This document shows positions 1 to 11,962 of a stretch of DNA of 64,000 bases, piece by piece (position 1 is the stretch's first letter; each line of letters starts with the position of its first letter). Source of the DNA: Coptis chinensis. Taxonomy: Eukaryota > Streptophyta > Magnoliopsida > Ranunculales > Ranunculaceae. The stretch lies in NCBI GenBank assembly GCA_015680905.1, contig CM027381.1, positions 21,615,501 to 21,679,500 of the forward strand, written 5' to 3'. The notes below the pieces were generated by a model that was not told the DNA's origin, did not search any database, and saw only the letters and a program-made list of their open reading frames with translations. The translations under genes and the position numbers were made by a program.

Positions 1-3000
1 AGTATGTTTTAACCTTGTTTTGTAGATGTTCCAGAATTTCACGCGTTTCTATGGTATTTTTTTCTACCCTCTTTATTTAACTGCCTTGAGGACAAAGCAT
101 GCTTCTTGTTTGGGGGATAGAAACACGTGTAATTAAGGCATCTGTTAGGATATAGATAGGTATAATATGCACTTGTTTTTTAGTTAAAATTTCAAAAATT
201 CAAAAATATAAATAAATAAGTTCATACTATACACTTAGGAATATTGGTATTGTTTTCCTTCTCTATGCTCTTAATAATCTAGAAGTCTCACATAGCTTTC
301 GCATTAGAATAATTTTTAGAAACTTAGGTTAATATGTAGGTAATAATCTTTGCATCTATCTATAAATAGATTATATGAGTATCTATGATTGTTAGCAGTA
401 AGTTTCTGAAATCTAGGCTAGAGTACTTATTCTACAAATCCTGTGAGAATATAGCCTAAAGCCTTATATGATGCGAAATATTTGAGAAATGACACAAGGG
501 AGAAGTAAAATCCGGATAGAGATATCACACGTCCACTTGCTTGATCACTATGTCATATCCTAAGCGAGAATTTAGGCCCTCTTTGGATCGATATAGCCAG
601 AAATTCAAACCTATGAATTATTTTCCGCTAGTCGCCCCTCTGACCCTTTCTTTAGCCTTTCATAAACTACAAATCCTTTACCCTGTTACAAAACAAAAAA
701 AAATTAAAAATTCAACCTACCCAATTTAGATAAGTCTGAGAATAGAATGAGGAAGAAAGAAGAAGAGAAAAACCTGTGTAAAAAAAAGTTAGTTAATTGC
801 TTCAGAAAATAAAGAAAAGAAGTTTCCATCCAAAGGAAAGAAAAAAAAATAAAAATAAATAAAAACTCCAAAAATAGAATAAAAGGGAGTCAAAAGCCAA
901 AGAAAAGAAAAAGAAAAATATGGCTAAGGATGGAAACAAAGTGTAGAAGAAAAAGTAAATAACAAGGTTTTCTCTAGTTACATAATATGAAGACTCTATT
1001 ATCTCAGACTTGTCCTTTTTGAATATCCATTTCCTTCCTTCTTAAACCATCTCCTAATCCCCGCAACACCTAATAAAGACCTCTAGCTCAATTAGGAATA
1101 GGTTAGTGTGATAGTAAGTCGCAGATGTGTTTAATCGACTTCGGCTTCCTTGTTGTCATTGAGATTGTAAGGTAAAGTGTGCCCATTGCACACTGGAGTA
1201 GCGAAACTTGAGTGGAAAAATCAGAGTGTTGTCTTGACATTTGTGTGAGGACCTACTTAAGGACGCTATTCCGAGTTTTCAGAAACGAACATGCTAGGCA
1301 TTTCATAGAATTACTCATTGTATATATGTTTATTGTAGATGATTGATTATTATGCATATATTAGCTTAGGTTTTGACTTGATTACTCTATATGCATTGCT
1401 AGTGAGAGGTATAGTTAATTTAGAGCATGAATAAGGAAACAATAGTTTTATTTCTTAGTCGTTGTAGTATAGATGAAGTTTGTGAGTACCTTCACTGGAA
1501 AACTCTCACGAGGCTATAACTCGTCCACTAGGGAATTCCTAGTGGTTGAAGGCCTTGTTGCATATGGTCAATGCAATCGCGACTCAAATAAACGAGAGTA
1601 GATAGAACTCCATTTTTGGTCACTTATTCTAATTTATCATCTTTGCTTGAGGACAAGCAAAATGCTGTTTGGGGTGGTTTGATAAGAGCCCAAAACTGTA
1701 GTTTTAACCCCCAGAATAGTCATATTTTTAGACTAATTATGTGAGTAATAATTAAGAGTTTATCGACGATTACGTGTTTTATGCATTCGGGCTTCAAAGT
1801 CCATTATGTGCAGAAATGTGCCACTTTAGCGAGATAAAGGAGCAAAGGTCGGTTGCTAAGGAGTTCTGTGATTAAAGACCAAGATTCAAGAAGACAAAGC
1901 CTTTCTAAAGCCCGGTCAAAAGCTGAAAAGTCGACGCGGGCAGAAACATCACTCAAAGTCAGCAGAACTTCCGAAGGCCGTATCTTTGGACTCAGACCTC
2001 GAATTAGGCCTACCTTATGTCAAAACGACCGACTCGGAAAGAGCTTTCCAATGGTCTAAGCCTTGACCTAATCAGAGGAGCAGAAGTGGACGAAAAGTCT
2101 ATTGAAGCCAACTGCAGCTGAAGAGGCCTTTTTGGACTGAAAGAATTGGATTTTGGGCCTGATTCTCTGACCCAAAACATGGCTCCAAGCCCATGCACGA
2201 TTTTTGGATCTGAAAGTATAAAAACAAGAGCTTGACTCTTTGTTAATGGTAGATAGTTAGACCTAGATTAGTTAGCCTCCATTAATTAGTTTTAGAACTT
2301 AGTTTTAGAATTTCAATTAGTTAATTAATTAGTTTTTCATATCTTGTTTTAGATCTAGTTTCATGTTTAATTAATTACTTTAGAACAAAGTAGATTATTA
2401 ATTTAGTATTTGAATCATTGTTTTATTATTCATTAGATTAATAAAATAGTGTTCTTGGTAATCTAGTTTCATGTTCCATTTACTTATTTAGTTAAATTCT
2501 TAGATTCAATTATTTGTCATTATTAGTTTAATTCAATTATTGCATGAGTAGTTTTGAATTGAGTTTAAATAAGCAAAGTTTCAATCTTTATATAATGTCT
2601 TGTTCGAATTCCATTGGGAATGATAGCGTGATGATTCTCGGCTAAGCCTCCATTAGAGGGGGTTGAGAAGCCTTGATGAAAGCTTGATTCCGATTATCGT
2701 AGAGTCGTTGTAATTTATTTTCCACTCTAGAAATGATTAGTTCACCATGAGAATGGGTGTAATCGTTTACATGCTAGTTATGAATTGGTAGAAATGCCAT
2801 GTGTAATTAGGGATTAGGAGTAACCCATTGTTAAGCAAGCTCAATTCAATTCAGATTACGACGATTCGTTGTTAGTGGATTAAGTTGAGCTAAGGTGGAA
2901 TCAATCCCCCTCTAACTCCTTATCATAGAATCGACGTAGTATTCTCATAGTTGTTCAAATAGTCGACTAGTTGCATCTTGTGGGTAGTTGCATCGTAGTC

Positions 3001-3233
3001 TAGTTATCATTCGTAAATCTCTCATTAGACTTTAGTTAAGATTACTTATACGTAGAGAACACAGCATGCGGAAGGACTAGGAGTAGAACGAATCATGTTA
3101 CTCCACTCTATTTCGATAGAATTGAGAGTAGAAATCTTTGATAAATTAGGCACGTAAAATCAAGTTTTAGTTTACTTACGTTTTGAGTTTTATCGTTCAT
3201 TTCATAGGTAAACTATCATTTTTACATTTATCA
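1..3233 (+). mobile_element. Ty3/gypsy (Athila/Tat-like) LTR element, 3' end only
   Basis: The window opens inside this element. Positions 1-1679 are non-coding internal sequence that matches, on the opposite strand, the internal stretch 13579-15265 of the element at 12166-21777. A short polypurine tract (about 1669-1678) lies directly before the 3' LTR, which starts TGATAAGAG. No gag or pol coding is visible in this part. The right flank begins CCTTG at 3234; the matching target duplication would lie left of the window. It inserted into, or directly beside, the Ulp1-type gene remnant that follows. The 5' part cannot be assessed. Confidence 0.85.
1680..3233 (+). repeat. 3' LTR of the left-edge gypsy element
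   Basis: It begins TGATAAGAGCCC and ends ATTTATCA, so it has TG..CA termini, and is about 1.55 kb long. The same LTR family occurs at 12166-13578 and 20383-21777 (minus) and at 56470-57955 (plus), and in diverged form at 8035-8572. Its AT-rich middle resembles the 12166-13578 copy more than the 20383-21777 or 56470 copies. Confidence 0.85.
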
Positions 3234-6094
3234 CCTTGTAAAATAATATTTGCGGAGAATAAAATAAGGTACAAGTTCAAACTTTACCCAAATACAAGAA
3301 TCGAAGAAAAATGTCTCTTTTTCAGCTCCCTTGACATTTCTTTGCAAATATCGACCATACCAATTAATGATCTGCAGAGAAAAACTAAGAATTATTAACA
3401 TCTAATAATCATATTAATCTCATTTATTTTATGTCATTGTAACAATGCAACATCCATGTTGCCATGCGAGATAACAGAGCAACATTCATGTTGCATTGGG
3501 ATATCCAGTGCAAAACAAAACTCATCTATATGTTTGCTACTAAGCTTAATCATATTCAAGCTATAATTGTTATCATTACCTGACTATCTACGAATCTCCC
3601 CAACATAAGGTCCATAACCATCGATGCACTGAGTGTTAACTCTTTCCACTCATCTTCCCACGCTATAGTACTGCGAAATAAACAAAAAGGAAAGAAAAAT
3701 AGTTTATTAAGTGTTGCACGAACTAAGATAACACATCAACAAAAGCAGTAATTTTTAAGCTTTGTTACTTACTCTGGTTTTGCATTCTTGAAAAATTGCT
3801 CAACTAATTTTTTCTCATTTTTCTCCAAATAAGGTCATTCCATGCTTGTAGTGACACCAGGCATTTTTAATGACATTGGGTCCACTATTGGAGTAGGCCA
3901 CTCATCCACAGTTATAGGTATGGCATCTACTTCTTTCTTCTCAGCCTTTCTCCTCTTTTTGGAGCTCTTGTTATCACCGTCCTTGGATTTTTTCTCCTTT
4001 CTTGTTTCCAATATTGTTCTTTTCTTTACCCTTTTGACCAATGAACCTATTTCTTCATTCTTTTTTGTTTTCGGCCCTTTCTTGCCAATTTGATTTTCTT
4101 CTTCAGTTTGCACAACACTATCATCGTGCCGCACAATCTCTAATTGCTTCTCCTCCTTCAACCTCTTATTCTCCTCATCCAAAATTTGGACCTCCTTCTT
4201 GAGATTTTCGATCTCTTCCTTGTCCTTCTTCTGATTATCTCTCAATTCATCAATTAACCTTTTCATATTTTCATTTTCAATTTGCATGGCTTCTTCATTT
4301 GAAATAACTTCTCTTTCAACTTTGAAGTTGAGATCTAACAACTTTTCCTCCTTGCTTGATTTAGTGCCCAATTCAACTAATACCTGAAAATGATGCACAA
4401 AAAACACAATTAAGATTCAAAACTAACATGCAATCTCATTTATTTGATGTCAATGTAACAGTGCAGTGTGAGTTTACAGTGCAACATCCATGTTGCAGTG
4501 GTATTTGACCATGTTACAGTGTTGCAGTGGATAACCTTGACACTTTCATTTTATGGATCCATCTCTTTTAGAGGAGGACACTTCTCCAAGGCTTCTCTAA
4601 GTTCGTCCAAGCTCCACCTACAAACTCTAGGCTCAGCATATTCAAATCCATTTATTGGTGTGATTATCTTTGTATGCTCACACAACCAATACTGCAATTT
4701 GAAACAAAAGTATTAGCAAAAAGGATTGTATTAGAAACAAAATTCATTTGCAAAATAAAACGAAACCTACCAAAAGTGCAACAACACAACCAGAAACCGT
4801 CGAGAGCTTGTCGCTTTTACGTCTTATCTGGTCCATCAACTCCGCATGGACTACTTTTGGCCATGAGATTCTTCTTATCCCATTCAAATCTTCAATATGA
4901 GGAATAAAAGACCAATTGATTCTTGTTAGGTTCGGAAAGAAGATTATCGAAGTCAAGTATAGGGACATCAACCTCACAAAATCATCTTCCATCCCAATCT
5001 TCTTCACAACACTTGTAATCTCACTCTTTACTCCTAACAATTTGATTTCGTCCTCTCCTCCAAAGTAGGTCTTCATAAACTCTGACAAGTTACTCTTTCC
5101 TACATTTTTTGGATACACCACCACAGTTTCCCCTACGAAAGGTAACCCAAAAATCAATGCAACATCTTCCGGGGTAAATCTAACAATCTTACCCCCAACA
5201 CTAAACCCATCATCTACTCCCGAGTATGTCTTCAAAACTAACCAAACATCAATATTTGCTTTTATTGTGGTCTTAACATTCACCTTATTTTCAATAAAGA
5301 CACTAAAAAGATTTGCAAACGGTGTATCCATCATTTTTTCCTTATGCACTTCCGTTATATCGGCTCTAATCAAGTCCATAACCTCAATCATTGACATTAA
5401 ACTGGACCTATAATTCAACAACTCGCTTTTCACCAAATTTTCTTTACCTTTCTCCTCTATCTTTTCTTTGCCTTTCGTTTTTGAGTTTTCGCTCGTTGAG
5501 GTAGTTGCATCTTTAGTTTGTTTCGGAAGGCTCAACTTAGATTTAGCAGCCTTCCCTTGCTGCGTAACCTGAAAGAAAACTAATTAATTAGTAGCTTGTT
5601 TCAACCTATTACGACTGCAACATGAATGTTGCCTACAACATGAATGTTGCAATGTGCTTTTTTTACTGCAACATGGATGTTTCAGTAGAAAACATGCCTC
5701 AAAACTCAAACAAACATCACCAATTTAAACCTCAAACAACACTCATGTTGCATTCGACCCAAAATACTCATGTTAAAGTGGGATTCGACACTGCAACATC
5801 CATGTTGCATTGGGATTTGACAGTGTAACATCCATATTGCAGTGGTAAGTGACAATGCAAATGAAAATCCAAGTATATTCGATGCAACAGTCATGTTGCA
5901 GTGAATACATTCAACACACTTTAACCAATTTTTCATAAAATGAAAATCCTAATATATCAAAATTGTGAAACTATCAATGAAATTTGGTATCTAACCTTTT
6001 TGCCCTCTTGTTCTCCTTTTTTTGTAGTAGATCTTGTATTTGCTTGCACATTATCGTTTGAATCTTTTCTTTTTTCTTCATTAGGGTTCTTCAT
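3234..6094 (-). pseudogene. DUF1985-like / coiled-coil / Ulp1-type protease gene, truncated
   Basis: Six exons with GT..AG borders can be traced: 6094-5996 (start MKNPNEEKRK), 5568-4771, 4691 to about 4554, 4383-3773, 3670-3580, and 3371 leftward. Exon 2 and exon 3 form the plant domain that usually precedes Ulp1 (C48) cysteine proteases, with FTPEDVALIFGLPF, a WSFIPHIEDLNG block and a closing GCVVALL-YWLCEHT. Exon 4 is a charged coiled coil with lysine-rich tracts. The last exon has INWYGRYLQ and FFFDSCIW, the usual lead-in to the protease domain. The catalytic part is absent because the LTR element ending at 3233 cuts in. An in-frame stop follows exon 3 (about 4551) and the frame changes near 3835. 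Such genes are carried by Mutator-like transposons in plants, so this could be cargo and not a host gene. No terminal repeats were found. Confidence 0.6.
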
Positions 6095-6314
6095 TTCGAA
6101 ATTTTTGTTTAATTTGGGGAACTAGAGTTTCAAAATTTGGGTTTAATTTGGGGAACTAGGGTTTCAAAATTTGGGTTTAATTTGGGGAACTAGAGTTTCA
6201 AAATTTGGGTTTAATTTGGGGAACTAGGGTTTCAAAATTTGGGTTTAATTTGGGGAACTAGGGTTTCAAAATTTGCATATGTTGTTGACTGCAAGTCTAC
6301 AACATGAATGTTGC
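3447..6314. repeat. Dispersed 16-bp palindrome GCAACATNNATGTTGC, about 11 copies
   Basis: Exact or near-exact copies lie at about 3447, 3479, 4481, 5617, 5635, 5668, 5736, 5793, 5826, 5883 and 6299. The central two bases vary (CC, GA, TT, GG). Many are followed by a short tail like AGTGGTATTTGACAGTG, which gives a unit near 34 bp where copies are adjacent. All fall in introns or just upstream of the Ulp1-type gene; none lies in an exon. I noticed none elsewhere in the window. Confidence 0.85.
6107..6276. repeat. 34-bp tandem array, five copies
   Basis: Units start at 6107, 6141, 6175, 6209 and 6243. Each contains TTTAATTTGGGGAACTAG followed by AGTTTCAAAATTTG or GGTTTCAAAATTTG. The array sits immediately upstream of the start codon (6094, minus strand) of the Ulp1-type gene, so it would be its 5' leader or core promoter. 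The copies are nearly identical, which points to recent expansion. Confidence 0.9.
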
Positions 6315-6403
6315 ATATTTGTCTAGTTTTGATTTCTGTTTAAGGGACAATTGTGTAATATTGGCAACAAATGGACCGGATGGGCTTTTGATATAATTAG
6401 AAA

Positions 6404-6524
6404 AAATTGTGTCTTTTTTTCGTGATTAAATTGGAACACTGGGCTTCAAGCCCATTCTCTATTTAATTTTTCACATGTATATATATATGTTCCAATTTAA
6501 TCACGGAAAAAAGACATAGTTTTT
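6404..6524. repeat. Inverted repeat with about 35-bp arms
   Basis: The arms at 6404-6438 and 6488-6524 are inverted copies of each other (one reads CGTGATTAAATTGGAACA, the other TGTTCCAATTTAATCACG) around a roughly 50-bp AT-rich loop. It may be a foldback element or the recombined end of a transposon. No target duplication is obvious. Confidence 0.7.
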
Positions 6525-6554
6525 GTTTTGGTTTGGTATATATATATATATACA

Positions 6555-6925
6555 GGTTGACTACGTCGACATACGGAATTAACATACGCAATCCAAAAGC
6601 ATATTTGCACATTGCTCTAAAGGCTGATTTTTTGTAGATATTATCTCCCTACTATGGATAGTATCTCCACAAAAAATCAGCTCAATCGGATGTGTCTAGT
6701 CTTGTCAAAAGAGTGCTAAAATTCTGGACTGTCAGATAAATATATAATTTGAACTCATATTTTGGTAGGGTTAGACATGTTTAAAGGAGCTGATTTTATG
6801 GGGATGTGATCTCCACGTTATGGAGATCACATCCCCATAAAATCATCTTTTAGTTCATTATGTATGTACGTAGGATTGCATATGTCAATTTTGTATGTCA
6901 TTTCTGTATCTCGACGTAGCCAACC
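6555..6925. mobile_element. MITE-like palindromic element with two internal hairpins
   Basis: The ends are inverted copies: GGTTGACTACGTCGACATAC on the left, and the inverse of GGTTGGCTACGTCGAGATAC on the right. Inside are two further palindromes, at about 6624-6682 (arms around ATCTCCCTACTATGGA) and 6788-6848 (arms around GATCTCCACGTTATGGAGATC). Each is bordered by AGCTGATTTT or its inverse. It has no coding capacity and is 371 bp long, as expected of a non-autonomous DNA transposon. The superfamily is undetermined and no target duplication was resolved among the flanking TA repeats. Confidence 0.6.
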
Positions 6926-6931
6926 CGATAT

Positions 6932-6981
6932 GTAATTTCAACACTATATATATATATATATATATATAGTGTTGAAATTAC
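6932..6981. repeat. Hairpin around a TA microsatellite
   Basis: Perfect 13-bp arms, GTAATTTCAACAC at 6932 and its inverse at 6969-6981, flank a run of TA dinucleotides. It abuts the MITE-like element and the 470-bp tandem repeat. Confidence 0.8.
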
Positions 6982-7020
6982 ATTATAGTGTTGAAAAATA
7001 GTAAATTCATAAATTTAATT

Positions 7021-7173
7021 GGGATATGTCGTAATTACTGTGGCTAGAATTGTGATTTTTGGAATCCTTAACTATGAATAAATATCTAAATCCCATAGTG
7101 GATGGTGCATCAAATCGAAAAGAGTTTTAGAAAAATTGTTTTTCGGTGAAAACTATTGTTTTTAGCAATTTAG

Positions 7174-7241
<68 letters not shown>

Positions 7242-7905
7242 TAATTAGCTATATTGTTTAGAAAATGTTGGAGACTCTGTGAAACTCTAGATGTGATTAT
7301 TTTTTTCGTAATTAGCTATAGTGTTTAAGAAAAGTTAGAGACTCTGTGAAACTCTAGATGGGATTGTTTCATTATTTATATCTTACTTTTTTATAATTAG
7401 TAATAGAGTTTAGAAAAAATTGGAGTCTCTGCGAGTGCTCCAAAAAATAGATTGGTGAGAGTATAACTATAATATATATCTAAAGAATTGGAATATGTCG
7501 TAATTATTGTGGCCGGAATTGTGATTTTTGGAATTCTTAATTATGAATAAATGTCTAAATCCTACAGTAGATGGCGCATCAAATCGAAAGGGTTTTAGGA
7601 AAATCGTTTTTCGTAGAAACTATTGTTTTTAGCAATTTAGTTTTTTGTCTCCTATTTTTTTTCTTAATTAGTTATATTGTTTAGAAAAAGTTGGAGACTC
7701 TGTAAAACTCTATATTAGATTGTTTTTTCGTAATTAGCTATAATGTTTAGGAAAAGTTAGAGACTCTGTGAAACTCTAGATGGAATTGTTTCCTTATTTA
7801 TATCATACTTTTTTATAATTAATAATAGAGTTTAGAAAAAACTGGAGTCTAAAATATATTGGTGAGGGTATAGCTATAATATATATCTATAAATATTTAT
7901 TTCCT
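7021..7905. repeat. Two-copy tandem repeat of about 470 bp
   Basis: The copies start at 7021 (GGGATATGTCGTAATTACTG) and 7490 (GGAATATGTCGTAATTATTG) and run in parallel to about 7905. Each holds three internal sub-repeats built on GTTTAGAAAAAGTTGGAGAC plus ACTCTGTGAAACTCTAGATG. The copies differ at many positions, and the first contains a large TA expansion (7175-7237). No coding is seen. A decayed satellite or a duplicated transposon fragment are both possible. Confidence 0.8.
7175..7237. repeat. TA dinucleotide microsatellite
   Basis: This is an uninterrupted TA run of about 62 bp within the first 470-bp unit. Shorter TA runs lie at about 6533-6552, 6945-6968 and 7987-8021. Confidence 0.95.
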
Positions 7906-7984
7906 ATTTTATCTCCTACTTTTTCTTAATTAGCCATAACACGTGGACACTCTAGAAATGCTTTCTCAATTGAAAAGGGTAGAG

Positions 7985-8024
<40 letters not shown>

Positions 8025-8034
8025 GAGAGGATTA

Positions 8035-8572
8035 GGGTTACATTTTCGTGCATAGGCTTGGAGGCTAGACTTTGGGCCTCTAATGTGAGCCCAAAGTCCA
8101 TTAGGTTAAGTCTAAAAAGGCCAATTCAACTGAAAATTACTACAGTGCCCTTTGCGTCAACTATTATAGCTCTGATTGGGGCAAGGCTAGATACATTGGA
8201 AAGCTTATTCTGAGCCAGTCGTTTTGACATAAGGTAGGCCCAATTCCGAGGTCCGAGTCCAAAGATACACTCTTTTGAAGTTCTGATGGCTTTTTGTCCT
8301 TTTTCTACCCGAATTGTCTTTGACTTCCCAACTTTGACTAGGCTTGAAAAGGTTTTTTTTTTCTTGATTCTTGAGCTTTAAACATAGAACTCTTCCAGCA
8401 ATCATCTTGACTCGTTTTTCATGCAAAATAGCATCGTTAAGCACATAAATAGCTTCAAGACCTAAAATACACAAAAACACGTAAACAGTACTAACTTTTA
8501 TTTATCATAAACATAATTGACCTAAATGGAATACTATTAAGAGGTTTAAACTACATTTTTGGGTGCTTATCA
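8035..8572 (-). repeat. Diverged, truncated 3' LTR of the old gypsy element
   Basis: Read on the minus strand it starts TGATAAGCACCCAAAAATG at 8572 and keeps the internal block equivalent to the GCATGGGCTTGGAGCC region of the younger LTRs (8057-8075). It is cut off at a TA microsatellite near 8030, so about 0.9 kb of the expected LTR is missing. Confidence 0.7.
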
Positions 8573-10311
8573 ATGTTCATGAAAAGATGTAATGACTATA
8601 CCTACATATTAATCTAAGCTTCAAAAATTAAATCATAATTCAAGTATTATGTGAGATTTCTAGATTAATATCATCATGGAGAAGGGAACAATACTATTAT
8701 CACTAAGTGCATAATATAAACTATATTTATGATTTTTAAACATTTTATAAAGAAAAGTGCGTAATTTATATCCTAAAATGTGCTTAAACATTTACAACGT
8801 GTTTCTAGCTATACCACCCCCAAACAGAATCAACCGAATCATGCTTTGTCCCCAAAGTATGGAATGAAAATAAAGGATAAAGAATATCATAGAAACGTAC
8901 TTGTAAATGAGAGCACCTGAAAAAGAATGTTAATATATATTAATATAAAGAAATAAAAAACATACGCAACTCCTATATGAGTTCCACCCGTTATGGGTAA
9001 CATGAAATAATAAATAGCGCCTTGGGACATAAGCGGACTCTAACATAAATAAAATAATACCATACGATCACAAACCAAGCATGCGCCTATCATGGCTCCT
9101 ATAGGATTTAGCTTCCGAAATTTTGCGAAATTAAGGTACATAATTACATTATGCATCCCAATAAAATCAACAAGGCCCCATGGGTTCTATATTTTGATAT
9201 TTATACATGCAATTTAATACGAGAACGTACAATGTGCTAAAATTAAATATACCACCCCCAAACAATTTGGGAAAGGGGGGTTCATAAAATAATTCAATAG
9301 CACAATTAAATTTTGTAACTAACCTATACTCTACCGGAGTAAACATGACATGCAAAGGGTGGCAAAAAGTTTTGAAATGAAAAACCAAAATACGCCACCA
9401 CCAAACAAAATTTGAAAACTTTTTTTAAGTTTGAAAAATTTTGTGGGCTATACTCCAGAAAAGTGGTATTTACAAAAGCTTAGGTCTTTTAAAGTCAGAT
9501 TCCCTAAACTTACTAATTTTTGTTTTTGTTTTTAGTTTTTGTTTTTATTTTTATATGTTTGATTTTTAGAAAAACAAAATTACGAGAATAAAATGTAAAC
9601 TCACCCCATAGAGAAATACTACTCAAACAACAAGAAAAAGTGCAAGAGACGAATATGTGAGTCACATGAAACATATACTAAGGATCCGGCACTTGCGACC
9701 ACTCACTCCAAAAGGAGGGTTCGGTTATCTTAATGATGCACTCCCATAAAATAAGATTGGAATGGAGTACACCGAAGAGTACAATGAGCCTTTTATAGTC
9801 AGATACTCGAGACTTTATCTAAAAATTTTGTACATGCAACTTACCATATATCAACAACCTAAAGAGTTGTGGGTTTTTCCATAAATAATTAACACGGAAT
9901 GCACCCCCACACAGAATTAGGCACCAAGACTTCCTACGACGTGGCTTAGTGGCATGAGAGCGAAGTCTAATGCATGGATGGAGAACCTAATCGAGCATGT
10001 ACTCTCTTCTTTTTCCTCCAACGAAAGGGTGTCTTAATGAATGATTGTGAGAAAATGGATGGTTGTGGAAGATACATGGGATATGGATAAATTTTAGAAG
10101 GAAGGAATGGAAAAAATGAGAATGTGGGTTTAGCACAAAACTTGTTCATGGTGTAGGTCTGAACTGTCTCACATATGAAAATGAAGGTGTTAGGTCACTC
10201 TTTCTTTAGTATTACTTCCTTACCAGATGGGTTTAGAAAGTCATGAAGCACAGAAGAAGCAAAAAGGTCAAGTGCAAACGCAGGGTTCCATTGAAAAAGC
10301 AGAGGGAGGGG

Positions 10312-11962
10312 TGACCTTGCCTCTTTTTGTGTGTGTAGATGGTGTATGGATGATGTAGATGGATGATGGTTGTTGAACAAAATAGAAGCGTATCAAAACC
10401 TAATTATCCCTCAATAAGTAAAGGATGAGTAGGGTATCATTCCACTTTTAAGTGTATGTTTATATGAAGGACAGGACTGGAAAGGGGGTTTGAGGGATTA
10501 AAAATTATAATTGTAGAGATTTTAGATTCTAATGCTAAACTAAACTAAACTAACTAAACTTCTACTAAAGCTAAGAATTGGAAATAGGGAGAGAATATGA
10601 GAGAGATAGATTCAAGAGATTCAAATCCACCAATGCTTTTGATTTAATGACTTTTTGCTTCATGTTGTTCTCCAAGTAGACTACAATCGGGCAATCGAGC
10701 GAGTGACGATGCCTTTTTGGGTGAAACATCGTTAAACAATTAACTCTACTTAAGATTGTTCCTATGTTCATGTTACTAGTATCTTCTTTCCTTTTATGTG
10801 AGCTTGGGCAGCTATTCAATGAATCACCATCTAAGGCAAACACAAGGAATACTTCCCTTACTCTAAAACATTACACAATAATAGTATAATATTCAATTAT
10901 AATAAATAAAACTCTATTCTAGCATTATATTCAATTGCAATAAATAAAAGCATGTTACTAGTAAATATTCAATTGCAATAAATAAAACCCTAAACTAACA
11001 TGATATTCAATTGTAATAAATAAAAACCTTAATCTATACTTCCATCCCCTGGTGTGGCCAATGGAACTAATAACTAAAAACATAAAGAACTAACCTGATT
11101 GAAGAACATCATGAACCAGAAGAATCATTAAACTTTAAGCACTAGCTTCATCTCCTCCCTTAAAGGAGAAGATTAGCCTTCCATATAGAAGGAAGAACAC
11201 AAAGAACGAGAAGAAGAAGAGTCGAAGAACATAAGACTAGAAAGACTAATTTATTAAGACTCAGCTAGTTAAAACCGATCTTTTACTATTAATCTCTCTC
11301 TGCCTCAAGTTCTGGAGACAAGAATATAAGTGAATTGGCAAATTACATGAGGCACTTAGGTACTCTATTTATAGGGGTTACAATGAGCTCTAGAAGCATT
11401 CCAAACCATCATTTGTTTCCTAATACAAATAGACTTCTTCCAGAGTCCAACTTCATCTCCAAAACTGAGAAGAAATTGGCTACAGTGTCGATTCATGCGT
11501 CTGGACGCACTATTCATGCATCCCAGACTTAATCAATGTGTCTGGACGCTCGATCTATGCGTCCCAAACGCATGGGTTGCGTTTGGACGCACGATAGTCG
11601 TGTCTCAAACGCGAGACTCTATTTTTCCACCTTTGGTCTATTTTTCTTTCCTCTTTTGTGGGTTTTGGTCCAAGCAACGAATCCTTTGGCCTTGGGCTTC
11701 CAAATAGGCTTTAAAATAGGTCCAAGTCGCATCTTTAATAGCTTCAATTCCTTGGCCTTTTCCATGATTGTCCACGGGCTTCCCATGTGATCCTTAATGC
11801 TCCGTATTGCTCTATTTTACCCCTTTTTTTCTAATATTCTACAAAACTCTCTTTTTCACCTGTAGAATCTTAAAACATAACTTACAAACACTATTAGTCC
11901 ACTAAGATGGCTAAACAAGAGGCATAATTGAGGGTTAAATTGCACTTTTTGAGCACTTATCA
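10312..11962 (-). repeat. Solo LTR with target duplication AGGGG
   Basis: It is bounded by TG (10312) and CA (11962) and flanked by AGGGG at 10307-10311 and 11963-11967. Outside the duplications, the flanks rejoin into sequence continuous with 17110-17140 of the related element. On the minus strand it begins TGATAAGTGCTCAAAAAG, related to but distinct from the TGATAAGAGCCC family. No internal coding region remains, so it arose by recombination between two LTRs. It carries a degenerate array with TGCGTCTGGACGCA-like motifs near 11497-11592. Confidence 0.85.

Noticed and set aside
3447-6314. CRISPR-like array from the evenly sized palindromes
   Set aside because: Spacing is irregular, the host is a plant, there are no cas genes, and the copies follow intron positions.
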